From: Dermanyssus gallinae
Lineage: Eukaryota; Arthropoda; Arachnida; Mesostigmata; Dermanyssidae
DNA: 64,000 nucleotides
Direction: 5' to 3'
Assembly (NCBI GenBank): GCA_003439945.1
Contig: QVRM01001031.1
Span: 221,286 to 285,285 of the forward strand
Shown here: piece by piece, positions 1 through 11,624 of the stretch
Layout: the number at the start of each line of letters is the position of its first letter
Numbering within the stretch: the first letter of the stretch is position 1
Made by a program: the position numbers and the translations under genes
The notes under the pieces: generated by a model
Told to the model about the DNA's origin: nothing
Seen by the model: only the letters and a program-made list of their open reading frames with translations
Database searches by the model: none

Positions 1-122
1 CGATAGTGTGGTAGTTTAGATTTGACGTAAGCGTCACAGTGGACTGAAACAACCCCCGCTGCATTATTTCTGGACTGTTTTAAGCCCATTAAATACAAGA
101 TGGAAGTACTTTAAATTTGCAG

Positions 123-319
123 ATTGCACGGTCGACGGCAAAATGTATCCAAACAACAGCCCTATTCCGTCCGACAATGCATGCCGCATATGCCAGTGTG
201 TCGACTCAGAGATGGTGTGTGCTGATGAGATATGCGAAGATCCGGAAGAGGGCTGCACTCTGCTACCGCCAACCGATGACGAGTGCTGTAACTACAAATG
301 TGAAGAGCAGATCGCCTCG
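123..319 (+). CDS. VWC gene exon 1 in window (first VWC module)
   Basis: The acceptor is tttgcag ending at 122 and the donor is g|gtaagt at 320. The exon enters in phase 1, so its first two bases complete a codon, and it leaves in phase 0. It encodes a whole VWC module with ten cysteines, including the central CRICQC and the terminal CCNYKC. Several ATG-led frames overlap it, but only the frame with cysteine spacing fits a domain. Confidence 0.75.
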
Positions 320-3190
320 GTAAGTACCCAAACGTAATACCTGTCATTATACAATAGAACCCCGTATTAACTGAAACCATAAATGTACGAACATCTTCAC
401 TGACCAAGACGCACTCGATGTTTTTTTCCTGAAAATAGAGAACGAAGGGTATGGTGTTATAATTCAACGCTGCTAGTTGCAATGGCTATACTGATAGCCA
501 GAAACTTTAAAATTCAATCGAGTCATAACAACAAGGGGACGTTTAGAAGTTATTATGGGGCAACGTTAGCCGCAAAATCGATGCGCTGGTCAGGCCTTAT
601 ATTATCAGAAGAGTTTCATGCGTTACTGTAGAATTAACTGATTCGACGTATGGTCTACGGTTACATTTGTAGGACGCCCCGCAAGTTGAAGCCAAGTCAA
701 GCTTGGGCAAAACAGATGTCCCTGCAGACACTACAACGCCAGCAGCGACCGAGTCATCATCTGCACCCGTATCAACCGAAAAGCCTGAGATGTCGACCAA
801 ATCTAGTTCACCCGAGGATTCTACCAGCTTGTCAACTGAAACATCTGCTGTAACTGAAGGTGAACCCACAACCGACAGCTCAGCGAAGCCGTCTGAAGCG
901 GCAATCGAAACGTCCACCGACACCTCCACAGAAAAGGCACCCGAAAGTACCAGCGAACCACCTTCAACCGAGGCGAGCTCCGAAGCGTCCACAGCTTCTA
1001 CATCTGTCGAGCCTTCGGAGGCACCCAGCAGTGAAGCTTCTAGCGAAGCCACTAGTCAGGTGTCTACAGAAGTTACAAGCGAAGCATCTACCGAGGGTAC
1101 AAGTGAAGAGTCTACCACAGGTACAAGCGAAGCATCTACCGAAGGTACGAGTGAAGCGTCTACTGAAGGCACGAGCGAAGCATCTACTGAAGGCACGAGC
1201 GAAGCATCTACTGAAGGCACGAGCGAAGCATCTACTGAAGGTACGAGCGAAGCATCTACTGAAGGCACGAGCGAGGCGTCTACTGAAGGAACAAGCGAAG
1301 CATCTACTGAAGGCACGAGCGAGGCGTCTACCGAAGGAACAAGCGAAGCATCTACCGAAAGTACAAGCGAAGCGTCTACTGAAGGTACAAGCGAAGCGTC
1401 TACCGAAGGTACAAGCGAAGCGTCTACCGAAGGTACAAGCGAAGCGTCTACCGAAGGCACAAGCGAAGCGTCTACCGAAGGTACAAGTGAAGCATCCACC
1501 GAAGGCACAAGCGAAGCATCTACTGAAGGTACGAGCGAAGCATCTACTGAAGGTACAAGCGAAGCATCTACCGAAGATACAAGCGAAGCATCTACCGAAG
1601 GTACAAGCGAAGCCTCTACCGAAGGTACAAGTGAAGCCTCTACCGAAGGTACAAGTAAAGCCTCTACCGAAGGTACAAGTGAAGCCTCTACCGAAGGTAC
1701 AAGTGAAGCCTCTACCGAAGGTACAAGCGAAGCATCTACCGAAGGTACAAGCGAAGCATCAACGCAGGCAAGTCCTGAAGCGTCTTCAGAATCTACCAGT
1801 CAAGCTTCTACAGAGGCGACTAGTGAAGTCTCAGCAGAGACAGCAACTACTGAGCCTTCGGAATTATCCACTGAAACAACTGGCGAACCTGTGAGTACAT
1901 CGACAAGCGAGCCCCCATCAGAGTCACCTACGGAAGTATCGTCAGAGCAGCCTACTGCGACTAGCACTGACAGTGATACCTCTAGCACTGGATCGAGTGA
2001 AACTTCAACCGAAGGAACGGAAGCGTCCATGACGACTGAGGTTTCTTCTGACGTCGGTGGACCAAGCACCGGGGCACCAACGGGCCCATCAGTGGAGGCC
2101 ACTGAAGCCACCTCAACCGAAGCTGAGACATCGGAACTACCTGAGGGACGAAAGCCTACAACTGCTGTCGATGGTAAGATCCTACCGGACTGTAGATACA
2201 CCAGCACGTAATCATAGGCTTGGATTTGTCTAATTTGTTGCTTGATTATGGATATCATGGATTTGTTGCTGCATACTGAGTGTAACTTAATCGGTAATCC
2301 TCTTACAGGTGACTGCACTTCCGGAGCCGAGACATATGCGCATAACGCGACAGTGCCAAATGACGATCCATGCCAGTTGTGCATGTGCATAAACACCGAG
2401 ATTATCTGCGCGACCGAGATCTGCCCCGAACCTAAGGACGGTTGCACACAAATGCCGAAGACGAGCGACCAGTGCTGTGTGTTCCAATGTGATGAGCCGT
2501 CAGCTGCAGAAGAAGCCGAGGATGCTGCCACACCAGGCTCCACCACATCGGAAGCGGAGGATGCCACATCGAGCTCGACCACACCGGAAGCGGAGCCTTC
2601 ACGTGAGGATACGTCCACGCCGGAAGCAACGACGATCGAAGTAGAAACCGAGGCCTCTCCAAGCGACTCATCTGTTACAACGACGACAGCGTCGCCGACG
2701 ACGACGATCGCAGAGGGTAAAGTCGAGGCAGATACCGAGGGAACGACAACTCCTGCTGTCCAGTCTACCGAAGCAACACCCACAACAACAACAACAACAA
2801 CAACAATAACAACAACAACAGCGCACCCGGTGACATTCGCTAACGAAACCGACTACACGGATGAAGATGAGGAGGAGGTTACAATTGGCCCCGGAGGTTG
2901 GTGGTTATAGCAGCTTGGTTAACCAGATAGAGTAACAATTATACAACCATTATATTGTTACGTCATTAACGTCACTCTTTTTTTTTGACTCCTTATCATG
3001 AGTTCATAGGTAATATGTAATATATTAGTAGATGTATTAAAACCTTTACGCTACGGCTATTATATATGCCACATAATTGCGATGCAGATATGCACTTGTG
3101 ACGAATGCCTAGTTAAACTAAAGTGCAAATGTATTTATCATTTCAATATGTGTAAGCCCTAACTATTTCAACGTGTTTGCATTTTAAGTG

Positions 3191-3225
<35 letters not shown>

Positions 3226-4128
3226 GATCATCTTAGTAATGCAGGATATTACTAGTTAGTTCTACAGGCCATATTTAAGGTCGGCGCGCTAATTTTCCAC
3301 ACTAGCGCCGATTCACTTGCTTTAAATAGCCAACTGCTATACAATTCTAAATTATTCGGCGCGCCACTACGAGAACCAGTGCAATAGAATAAGAAAACAT
3401 TAGCTGCTGCTCGCCGTGCCGGTATTGTTAACAACGGTAGATATTCATTACTACCAGTACTATTAGTAACCGAGTTCGAGTTCTGGTATGCATCTTCTAA
3501 CGATGTACCAGCCTTGTTGTCATGCTACAATGAAGCAACAAGCCCTGCCAGTACAAGCTTGTTACCGCTGGTACTGGCAGGGCTCGTACAATACGTAGCC
3601 GTAACAGTGGTAGACGAGGATAGGCGGCCAGCAGCTGGCCACGTACAGCAGATACATACGGGCGCATTCGAAAAACAACTCAAAGAGATAAACGCAAAGA
3701 ATTGCACTCGAGTGTTCGTAGTCTGACATGTGTCTATACTCGATTGTGATTTCAGAATGCGTCTACGAAGGACGAGTGTATCAAAGCGCAGCCCAGATTC
3801 CACGGCCCGATCCATGCGACTTCTGCTTCTGCTTCCGAAGTGACATTATCTGTCTACAGCAGTCATGTCCGCCTCCCATTCCAGGGTGCCACGAGACAGC
3901 TATCAATGGATACTGCTGTCCTCGCTATGAATGCCGTTAGTATCTGTAGTCTAAGTAGGCTATCAATACACGATCAACGTATAACTGTCTACATTCGAAT
4001 GCAGGTCTTGAATTATCTCAAGTGTTTTGTACGCTGGACTCTGCGGCTCCCGTTTGGGGGTATGCAGTTTTTATTGGCTATATAAAACGGAAAGTAAAAT
4101 GACTATTCGATATACAGAACGCACAAGC

Positions 4129-4226
<98 letters not shown>

Positions 4227-4861
4227 GGGCTTATTGGGATTGATCCTGAACATGGAGTATTTTCCCTGGCATTATGTATTCAATGTTAAGTTTACAGCAG
4301 AGATATTTAGAACGTGTAAAGGAGAAAGGACCCATATTACAACGAAACCCGGAAAATACTTTCGTGAAAAATGTGTCCTTTAACATTACGTAAAATGCCC
4401 ATTTGTGTTGCAGATGTAGATATGGCGTACAGGAATACAAGAAATGACGTTGTAACAACGACGACGACAACAACAACTCCAGAACCGGCAAGGGCCGACG
4501 ACGAGAAAGGTTCGCATGCGTTATAACACCGTAACTCATTGTATTCAACTCGATTGTAGTTAGGGACCCCGTTAAACTTCATGCAGCATCTACGGAGGAA
4601 TCAGTACCTTTGCTTCGTCAAAACCTGACTAGTCCGTGTCTAACGAAGTAACTAAACAACGATGTCTTTGTTTTGATGACAGGCTGCCAAGTAAAGGGAG
4701 CGTTCTACCGTGTCGGTGAGCTGGTGACCGCCGTTAGCACGCCGTGCATGGAGTGTCGCTGTGATGAAACCGGTTCGATGAGATGCGACCCGAAAGACTG
4801 TCAACAAAACGCACCGTTGCTGCTACGAATGAACCGATCGTTCTTCCGCTCGGGAAGCTGA
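123..4861 (+). CDS. Multi-VWC, mucin-like secreted protein gene (5' partial, six exons)
   Basis: Gene-level entry. Joining 123-319, 673-2173, 2309-2896, 3756-3935, 4414-4509 and 4683-4861 gives one open frame ending in TGA. All junctions are GT-AG; the phases agree at each one, and all but the first in-window intron (phase 0) are phase 1. The product has four cysteine-rich modules of VWC type (CxxCxC near the middle, CC and C at the end), in exons 1, 3, 4 and 6. They are linked by Ser/Thr/Glu-rich, probably O-glycosylated stretches in exons 2, 3 and 5. VWC modules are extracellular and in other proteins bind matrix components or BMP-type ligands; the ligand here is unknown. No signal peptide is visible because the gene starts upstream of the window. 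An alternative shorter product could stop at 2910 if the exon 3 donor is not used. I do not recognise a specific orthologue. Confidence 0.75.
673..2173 (+). CDS. VWC gene exon 2: mucin-like Ser/Thr/Glu domain
   Basis: The acceptor is catttgtag ending at 672 and the donor is g|gtaaga at 2174. The exon encodes about 500 residues made almost wholly of Ser, Thr, Glu, Ala, Pro and Gly. The middle is a tandem array of the octapeptide EGTSEAST. Such composition is typical of heavily O-glycosylated mucin-type stalks. There are no cysteines, so this is a spacer between VWC module 1 and module 2. Long open frames also exist in another forward frame and on the reverse strand, but they exist only because the repeat unit is a multiple of three. 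Confidence 0.75.
1066..1765 (+). repeat. 24-bp coding tandem repeat (EGTSEAST unit)
   Basis: Just under thirty head-to-tail copies of a 24-bp unit (consensus GAAGGTACAAGCGAAGCATCTACC, split here as two halves in reading order Glu-Gly-Thr-Ser and Glu-Ala-Ser-Thr). Most differences between copies are silent third-base changes, with a few replacements such as Lys for Glu near 1670 and Asp for Gly near 1575. Copy number is likely to vary between individuals. Confidence 0.9.
2309..2896 (+). CDS. VWC gene exon 3: second VWC module and Thr-rich tail
   Basis: The acceptor is ctcttacag ending at 2308 and the inferred donor is g|gttggt at 2897. The first 60 residues form a VWC module with CQLCMC in the centre and CCVFQC at the end. 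They are followed by an acidic Ser/Thr/Glu stretch, a run of threonines encoded by (ACA)n at about 2778-2822, and an acidic DEDEEE segment. If the donor is skipped, the frame stops at 2908-2910 after GPGGWWL, giving a possible alternative C-terminus. Splicing to 3756 restores a Glu codon and continues into module 3. Confidence 0.7.
3192..3222. repeat. (TA)n microsatellite
   Basis: Pure alternating TA, about 31 bp, in the intron after exon 3 of the VWC gene. Confidence 0.95.
3541..3584. repeat. Perfect 14-bp inverted repeat
   Basis: AGCCCTGCCAGTAC at 3541-3554 is followed 16 bp later by its exact reverse complement at 3571-3584. It lies in the intron between the exon at 2309 and the exon at 3756. 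It could be a small foldback element or a chance hairpin. Confidence 0.8.
3756..3935 (+). CDS. VWC gene exon 4: third VWC module
   Basis: The acceptor is gtgatttcag ending at 3755 and the donor is c|gttagt at 3936. The exon is phase 1 at both ends, so it is a symmetrical module that can be shuffled or skipped without shifting frame. It encodes one VWC module with CDFCFC in the centre and CCPRYEC at the end. Confidence 0.7.
4131..4226. repeat. (TA)n microsatellite, 96 bp
   Basis: Nearly pure TA alternation with one C at about 4202. The Tyr-Ile repeat peptides that appear in translation are artefacts. It lies in the intron before the exon at 4414. Confidence 0.95.
4414..4509 (+). CDS. VWC gene exon 5: short Thr-rich linker
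   Basis: The acceptor is tgtgttgcag ending at 4413 and the donor is g|gttcgc at 4510. It is phase 1 at both ends. It encodes about 32 residues with eight consecutive threonines followed by [10 protein letters not shown]. It is supported by flanking splice signals, by phase agreement with both neighbours and by composition like the other linkers; there is no domain to confirm it. Confidence 0.55.
4683..4861 (+). CDS. VWC gene terminal exon: fourth, partial VWC module
   Basis: The acceptor is gatgacag ending at 4682; entering in phase 1 it continues [15 protein letters not shown] and carries CMECRC, then ends at TGA 4859-4861. The module lacks the C-terminal CC...C, so it is a half module. The stop follows a basic, Arg-rich tail. 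No clear AATAAA is seen in the next kilobase. Confidence 0.6.
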
Positions 4862-5300
4862 GCCGCCAAGTTGACGTAAACCAACGGAGTCAGCGATAGC
4901 AAAATACCTGTGAATAAGCAGCGGCTGGCGTTCACACGTGACACGAGAACACTCATCGCGGCTATTCGCCACGCATCCTCACCCTTTCAGCTCAGTCATC
5001 TATCATCTACGTAGTTGCCTCCAACAATCGATAGGGGAAAACGACTTTGACACGGATGACTGTCACCAGTGTTCACCGGCCTGCCTTTGCCGCTGTTGTC
5101 TTCGTTGCCTCTGACGGTCTAACCCGAAGGCTACGAGGAGTAGTAGAGAGGCCCAATCTGGTCAGCGTCCCAGACTCTTTCTCACACCCTTAAACCAGTC
5201 AGTTTCACACATCTACGAACTTGCACAAAACTTTACGGCGTTTCTACGTTGTCTTGCAGGTCGAGCACCGGTTGCAACCGCGTGGTTCTCGTCTGCGAAA

Positions 5301-5349
<49 letters not shown>

Positions 5350-7280
5350 CTCGTTTCCATTTCATTACATAATGGTGCCAAACGCTTACGTACAACCACC
5401 ATCTGTATCATAATATCTTCTTCTCCGGGACAGCTAGTAGCGGTGATTACTTTAATTCGTATCCAATGATAACAACTATACAATCGACTCTAATATTTAA
5501 TATTTACTTGAAGCCGCGTCACGTATCCTGGCGACTTTGCAGCTTCTGAAATGCACTGAGTTCAATGCATTTCATGTCCTGTCGCCGAGCAGCCGCATAG
5601 CAACTTTTCTGTGTCATAACAAATACCTGCGCTTTTTTCTTGAATGATGAATTTGTCTCGAAGACACTATGCGAAGATAAACCGTACGTTGCTGCCAATC
5701 ATTTCTACGACCGGCTATAGGATCGCTGTACATAGGTGGTGTTGGGAGTAACTTGTTCGAGGCGGGGCCGAGCGGGAATGCTAAGGATGCTTAATAAGAT
5801 ATTCAGGGAAGAGGGGGACACACAAATATAGTTTGTTTGTGCTCATTTTTGTGTAAACAGTGTCTTCGGACACTAGTTAGTCGCGATCCTATCAGCCATA
5901 GGAGGGCCGATTCGTGTGAGTGTCCTCAGATAGCGAGAGATCTGTCTGCAGGTAAGTCACGACAACTTACAGCAGCGTACCAGGCGACACTATTGACGAA
6001 AAGTTTCGTCGTCCTTTTAGACCGAGCCCATCTTAGGGTGAACTAGTGAAATCGAACAGGCCCGAGGGCTCATTATTGCAAGAGCATTTTTGCCGCTGCG
6101 CTGTATAATCGCCATGGTGACGAAGAGTCGCTTTTTCGCAGACACCAATGCGCGATAGAAAACTGCCACCCCGAAACGGCAACAGTTTGTGGAAGCGCCG
6201 CTGGAGTATCTAGTGGCACTTTTGTAGCTCTTCATTTTGTGAATACCGAATACCATATGGAAATAAGTACACGCCATATTATTAGTTACAATGGTAGAGG
6301 TTTGACAACCGAGTAACAGTCGAGTGTTAGGTACTCGACGGTCAACCCAATGCAAAATGATATATGGACCCGTTTTTAAGAACATCAAGCCTGTGTAGCG
6401 TATCGCAACGCATATGGCAGCAATATTGACCACCTGCTGCACCCCCGTGAGCCCTTCCCAAGGATTAGAGAACGGGCACGAGATGTAGTTGAATTGCATA
6501 GATAGAGCTCTCTGGCATACAGATACTACTACTTGATGGTGTTACCTAAGTTATTGAGACCATTTCCATTGAGTCATTAGCTCTACAGAACGTTTCAGAT
6601 GAGCACCAATTTCTACGTGGTCAACGAGTGAGTGGCCTGGGACTGCAGTGATCACTGGCACTGGGTTTCAGTCTCAATGGGCGCATGGCAGCTGATAGAC
6701 CTGTTCTGGACTGGGCTTTGGCTCGACCCAGACAGCTCAAGACCTAGTAAAAGAAACAATAAACCACTATTTATTGACTGATAATAATAGGTAACTTTGA
6801 TAGATAATACTATTAATATATTTAACTTTGTTTTTTGGTCATTACTTGTGTCGTTTATTTATTAAATCATGGTAGAATAAAACGCTGTGAGGTGACATGT
6901 CCGGCAAAAGTGTCTTGAATCTTACAAAACTGGTCCGATTATTCAGATTTATGGAGAATAGAAGGGGTTGTCCTGTGTAATGAACGCAACGTTTAGGCAT
7001 TCCAGTCTGACGACAACAAAAACTGACTCAAAGTACATACAATAAGCATTTTTAGCCGCTATAATGTGATCCTGTATGTTGACACTTGGGCGTTATTTTC
7101 AAATTCTCTGCCAATTATTTTGCTTCGACTCGCCGTTGGTAGTGGGCTATCGGTCGAACACCTTGTTCTTTAAAAAAACTCCACAAGAAAAGTCCATGGG
7201 CGTCAGCTCTCTTAAAGAGATTATAATTAAAAACACCTTTTAGACAGTTGATTTAAGGTGTTACAATGTGACTTTTTGGT
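4862..7280. other. Intergenic stretch without recognisable genes
   Basis: Apart from one TA array, I see no domain or splice-consistent exon. A 160-codon reverse-strand frame at 6017-6499 has no recognisable motif and no coding-like composition. An AATAAA occurs near 6750 (+), but I cannot tie it to a transcript. Confidence 0.5.
5302..5346. repeat. (TA)n microsatellite
   Basis: Pure TA alternation of about 45 bp. Confidence 0.95.
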
Positions 7281-7281
7281 C

Positions 7282-8960
7282 TTACAATATAAATTTAACT
7301 TTGGATGATAAGGACGTTCCGCAAATTTCTGGGCACACAAGTATATGATAGCGTCCAATATCAAACTCTCCGCAAAGGCTACAAACACATTCTTCAATAT
7401 TAAAACAGCTTGGCTTCATGCATATGTAATGGTGGTACCCGTTCCAGGTTATTCGGCAGATTAGCGGTTCCTTGGCATGGCTCCTTTCCATCTACGTGAG
7501 GAAAAGGCCAGGCCATCAGTATAATTCTTAGCTACTCTAGCTAATTAGTAGGCTCGATTTGAGTCTAGAATATGCGGTGTAAATGGTGTGTTACTAAGTG
7601 CTAGGCCTTCAATAAGTGTTCTCTCTCCGCACATCTCTAAGGCAAGTGTTGCTGACGCGCACTGTGGAAGCCGCAAAACACGCTTAACATGTCTGGGTTT
7701 TAGCTTGTCTAGACTTTTTAAATGGCTGAGGGTCAGGTATGGTGCGATTGTAGAAAGGCAGTATGTTGCTACAGGGACTACTTTGATTTTAAAGCAATTT
7801 ATAGCTGTTTTCACGTCCACACCGTGCATATTGCCTAACAAAAGCATTGCAGATGTAGCTTTTGCTTGTATCTTCTCGATATGCCTGCTAAAAGAGAGCC
7901 CGGGGGTTAGTGTGACGCCTAGATACGAGAAGTGACTAACTAATTTGAGTGATTGTCCATATACTGCCAGATCATGATCCCTGGCCGCGTATGACCCTCC
8001 TCTGCTAAAGCATAAGAAATGTGACTTTTCCGCGTTAATCTTGAGCTTGTTTTCTTCGCACCACTTCGCAGTTTCGTTGAGGTAAAACTGTAGATGGTTA
8101 CGAGATTTTGCTAAAATAACTAGGTCGTCAGCATAAAATGCAAAATGGGCTTTAAGATTACGCAATAAGTCCGCGAGTCCAGTCATGTACAAAATAAAAA
8201 GAAAAGGGCTAGCTGAGTCTCCCTGGGCTACCCCAATGGTTTGTGTTACGGGTGTTTGTACATAGTGGTCGCCGTTTTTCACCCAAATTATATTGTGCGC
8301 TAGTATACTATGCACGAGATTAAAAAGAAGGTCTGTTATGTTAAAACGTTTGCGAAGCGTGTCTAATAAACGGTCCCTTGGCAGGCAATCGAAAGCAGTT
8401 TGAAAATCTATAAACGCAGCGAATGTCATTTCCTTGTTAGAGAGGCGTTGTGATACATGGTTTAAAACAAACTCAACTGCATCTAACGTCGATCGCCTCT
8501 TCAAAAAAACCATATTGTTCTGCCCGAATTTCGTCTTCTAAGCACGAATACAATCGATTAACGATGAGCGACGTTAATATCTTGTAAAGGACGCTTGTAA
8601 GTGCTATGCCCCTGTAATTCGTTGGGTCAGTTGCATCTCCCTTTCGCTTAAATATAGGCTGTAGATAGCTTTTCCGCCATTCATCGGGAATTTTGCCTTG
8701 TCGAACACAATCATTGTATACTTTGTCACAATGGGGCATAAAGCGTCAATATTAAATCGGGTCCTGCTGATTTTCCGTTTTGCTTCAATAGAATAGCGGT
8801 TTTGACTTCGTCCTCAGTAAAATCAACAATTTCTTCTAAAAGTCTCTTTTGTGGAATGTAGAGTCTCTAAATAGTCTGTACCGAACGTCAGGAGAGAGTA
8901 TGTTTAGCGAATATGACATAATATTTTTAACCGAGACATTTGAAATAAATTTTACACACC
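7282..8960 (-). pseudogene. Non-LTR retrotransposon RT fragment (LINE family A)
   Basis: Reading on the minus strand, the remains of an ORF2 reverse transcriptase run from about 8925 down to 7282. Visible RT blocks are: the pre-RT segment ending NGKSAGPD (about 8760), NYRGIALTSVLYKI, FIDFQTAFDCL, GVAQGDSASPFLF, FYADDLV (the catalytic ADD triad), and SYLGVTLTP. After the RT a CxxC...HxxxxC-type finger (CSLCGEF...HILVC) occurs near 7400. The frame is broken by a stop and shift near 8735, a shift near 8510 and more stops near 7540-7490, so it is dead. The APE endonuclease is missing from this strand. It resembles the copy at 23.9-25.5 kb. Such elements copy themselves through RNA by target-primed reverse transcription. 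Confidence 0.8.
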
Positions 8961-8978
8961 CCTTTTATAAGTCATAAA

Positions 8979-9929
8979 ATGTTTCATAGACTAGCGACTA
9001 AATCAGAGGGCCGGGGACGACCAAAGTGGGGCGTGTGCATAGGCGTGCAAACGAAGGAGCATGCCAAGCTTTTTCGTAGCACCGCCAGGCGAATTGTACT
9101 AGAACTAATCAATTACTATCTTATATGTGTTTGTAGCCCACTTGAACGGACCGTCCATCAAATAGTACAGGACATAGGTAACTGCATGGAAATCTGCACA
9201 AATGTAAATAAAAATATAATTATAGGTGGTGATTTTAACTGTGATTTGACAAAAGAAGGAGCCAGGCAAGAAAATTTTAAAGCTGCGGTCAACGGACTTG
9301 GATTAAGCATTCATAATAAATGCAATGACCCAACATATTTTAGCTGGAATGGATACAGCGCGGTTGACATTGTTTTATCATCGATACCACAAACGGTCGA
9401 GGCTATCTTTGGTCTTACCGCAATACAATCGGCACACCGCAAGCACTGTCAAGTGGAGTTCAAATTGCACCGAAGACAAGAAATGGCGACACCTATAATC
9501 AATCAACCATCTCGCTCATTGGATGTCCATATACTGGAACAAGCACTACAGATGGCCTAGGGCACAGATGATCTAAACTATATTGAAAAACGATGAAGTA
9601 GTCTATCCACACGGCTGCAAAACTAGGAGTGTCGACAAATAAAGAAGGTGATCTGTCTGTATAAACCCACAACGTCAACTGAACTTCTACAACTGGCGGA
9701 ATTAAAACGAATATTTAGATGTATAAAGAAAGAAAAGAAACGGCATTACGAGGAACAACAACGCATTAGGCTAATCTCGGAAAGCGTGCGAAAACCATGG
9801 CTACTTCTTCCAAGGAGACCAGTACCTTCAAACCCATTGATAAATGACGAAGAGTGGGTAGCCCACTTTACAAGTCTATTAACGAGAGACGTCATATTGC
9901 CAGATCAGGACCTTTTAGAAGAATTTTAA
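8979..9929 (+). pseudogene. Non-LTR endonuclease (APE-type) and linker fragment, head-to-head with the RT fragment
   Basis: The plus-strand frame 8979-9560 contains the APE-type endonuclease motifs IIIGGDFNCDL and PTYFSWNGYSAVDIVLSS, where the Asn after GGDF and the Asp of VDIVL are expected metal or phosphate ligands. A second frame 9648-9929 looks like the linker between EN and RT. A stop region separates the two, and RT never follows, so it is truncated. Its EN matches the broken EN of the 23.9 kb copy (CSPLERTVHQI against GPPERAVQGI). It ends within 20 bp of the oppositely oriented RT piece. Confidence 0.75.
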
Positions 9930-10384
9930 TTAAGTAATTCAATTTACACTTACCTGATGGCGGGACCCCCGTCATCTCTTAACGAGATTGCCACGAAACG
10001 TCTGCTTTCTGGCAGCTCACGCGCCCACCAAACGTCTTTCCACAAAACAAATTTTTGGTGTACGGTAATAAGCTCCATTCTCTGGAAAATATCGATGGCG
10101 AAATAGTATAGAAGGACGATGTTTACAAACACCTTGCCATCAGCGCCGCTCTTTCGGTATGGTGGCAAATTCAACCCAAAGCCATCGAGTGACTCTTGAC
10201 GCAACGTGTATATACGAAGAGAGATAGACAACTGACACGTTTTTATACCTGAATTTAAATAACTTTTTAAAGACTCATAAAGGTACTTATTTTGCGAATC
10301 ACTCACCAAGAGCACAAGTTAAAACCATTAGTAGACGCGATACATTTTCTCCAAACAACATCCGAGGTAATTTCAACTGTTCAA
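9930..10384. other. Unassigned stretch inside the transposon cluster
   Basis: A 121-codon minus-strand frame (9950-10315) is open but has no motif I recognise. It could be non-coding LINE sequence or an old fragment. Confidence 0.3.
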
Positions 10385-11624
10385 CTGTTTGTTTATGGAC
10401 ATTTCTTGTAAATAATTGCACACATTAATTTCAAGCTCCATTAAGCACATATCTTGTTCGGAAATAACAATGTATAATTTATATATCCCATTTTCACCTA
10501 TTTACGATATATTGCAACATAGTTGTATTTTTATATCGCTTTTAACCAGATACCAAAGTGTCAAGATATGCTCTTTGAGATCGCATTTGAGCAGGGTCTT
10601 TGTCTGCCTAACGGAGGCCGGTACTTTGTTCCAGTAGGAGGCCCCAATGTTTCTGATTGATAGCTTTGACTCGTTGGAGTTGGCGTGTGACAGAGTAAGC
10701 AGGTTTGATGCGTTACCCCTTGTAGATATGGGTGTTGCTGATGTTGCCAGACCATATAAGTTTGGATGCACTCCAAGGAGTATACGCTTAATTTCAACTA
10801 CGAGACAGTATTCTATAAGTTTTGGGAACGGCAAAATTCTAATATTTTGTAGTGCGGTTGCACTGAATCTCGCATCCAGAGGTCCAGAGTTGTTCTCAGT
10901 GCTCGTTTTTGGAGTCGGTGAAGCGACCTGATAAGACGCATTTGTGTTAAACCATAAACTTTTACAGCGTAAGTCAGGTGACTATGGACGTAGGCAAAAT
11001 ACATCGCCATCAGGCAGTTTTGGGGAAGAATTCGTCGAGCTCTGTATAGAGCTGCATTGCTGCCAGATATTTTCTTACGTATATGTGTCACATGCGCTTC
11101 AAAGGTCAGCTTCTCGTCCAACGTAACGCCTAGAAACTTCGTTGCCTTTAGAAGCGAAAGAGCTATGCCGTCGCACTGGAATCGGAGGGGATTGATCGTA
11201 ACGGAACCCCGCGAGGAAAGGAATTGCATTACACCTGTTTTCCTCCAATTCATATAGAGACCGTTACTCCTGAACTATGATGATAACCTCTGAAGGTCCT
11301 CGCGGACCATAGCTTCTACCTCAATTCCCGACGATTAGAGCGGTGGTATCGTCCGCAAGCAACGTAAACTTTGCATGTTTTGTTACGCTAAATATGTCGT
11401 TAATAAAGATGTTAAAGAGAAGTGGACTACCTATACTGCCCTGAGCCACTCCAACAGATATATTCCTTACATCCGAGAGTGCATTGCCCACCTGAGCGAC
11501 TTGCCTCCTATTCGGCATAAACGACCGCAGCCAAGACAAAAAAATATCATCCGCTTCATATCGAGTTAACTTCTTAATCAGAATATTTACATCAGCTGTT
11601 TAAAATGCTTTTCTAAGATCTATA

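Noticed and set aside
860..1894. 344-codon forward frame and 150-codon reverse frame over the mucin repeat
   Set aside because: They exist because the 24-bp unit is a multiple of three; the Lys/Leu/Gln and Val/Asp/Ala strings have no independent support, while the Ser/Thr/Glu frame joins VWC exons.
4027..4383. Tyr-Ile repeat frames across TA arrays (also at 5.2, 29.3, 49.2, 54.2, 56.4 kb)
   Set aside because: Translation of (TA)n in any frame gives Ile-Tyr repeats; no flanking exon signals.
6017..6499. 160-codon reverse frame as a gene
   Set aside because: No domain, membrane pattern or splice-consistent neighbour; not distinguishable from chance.
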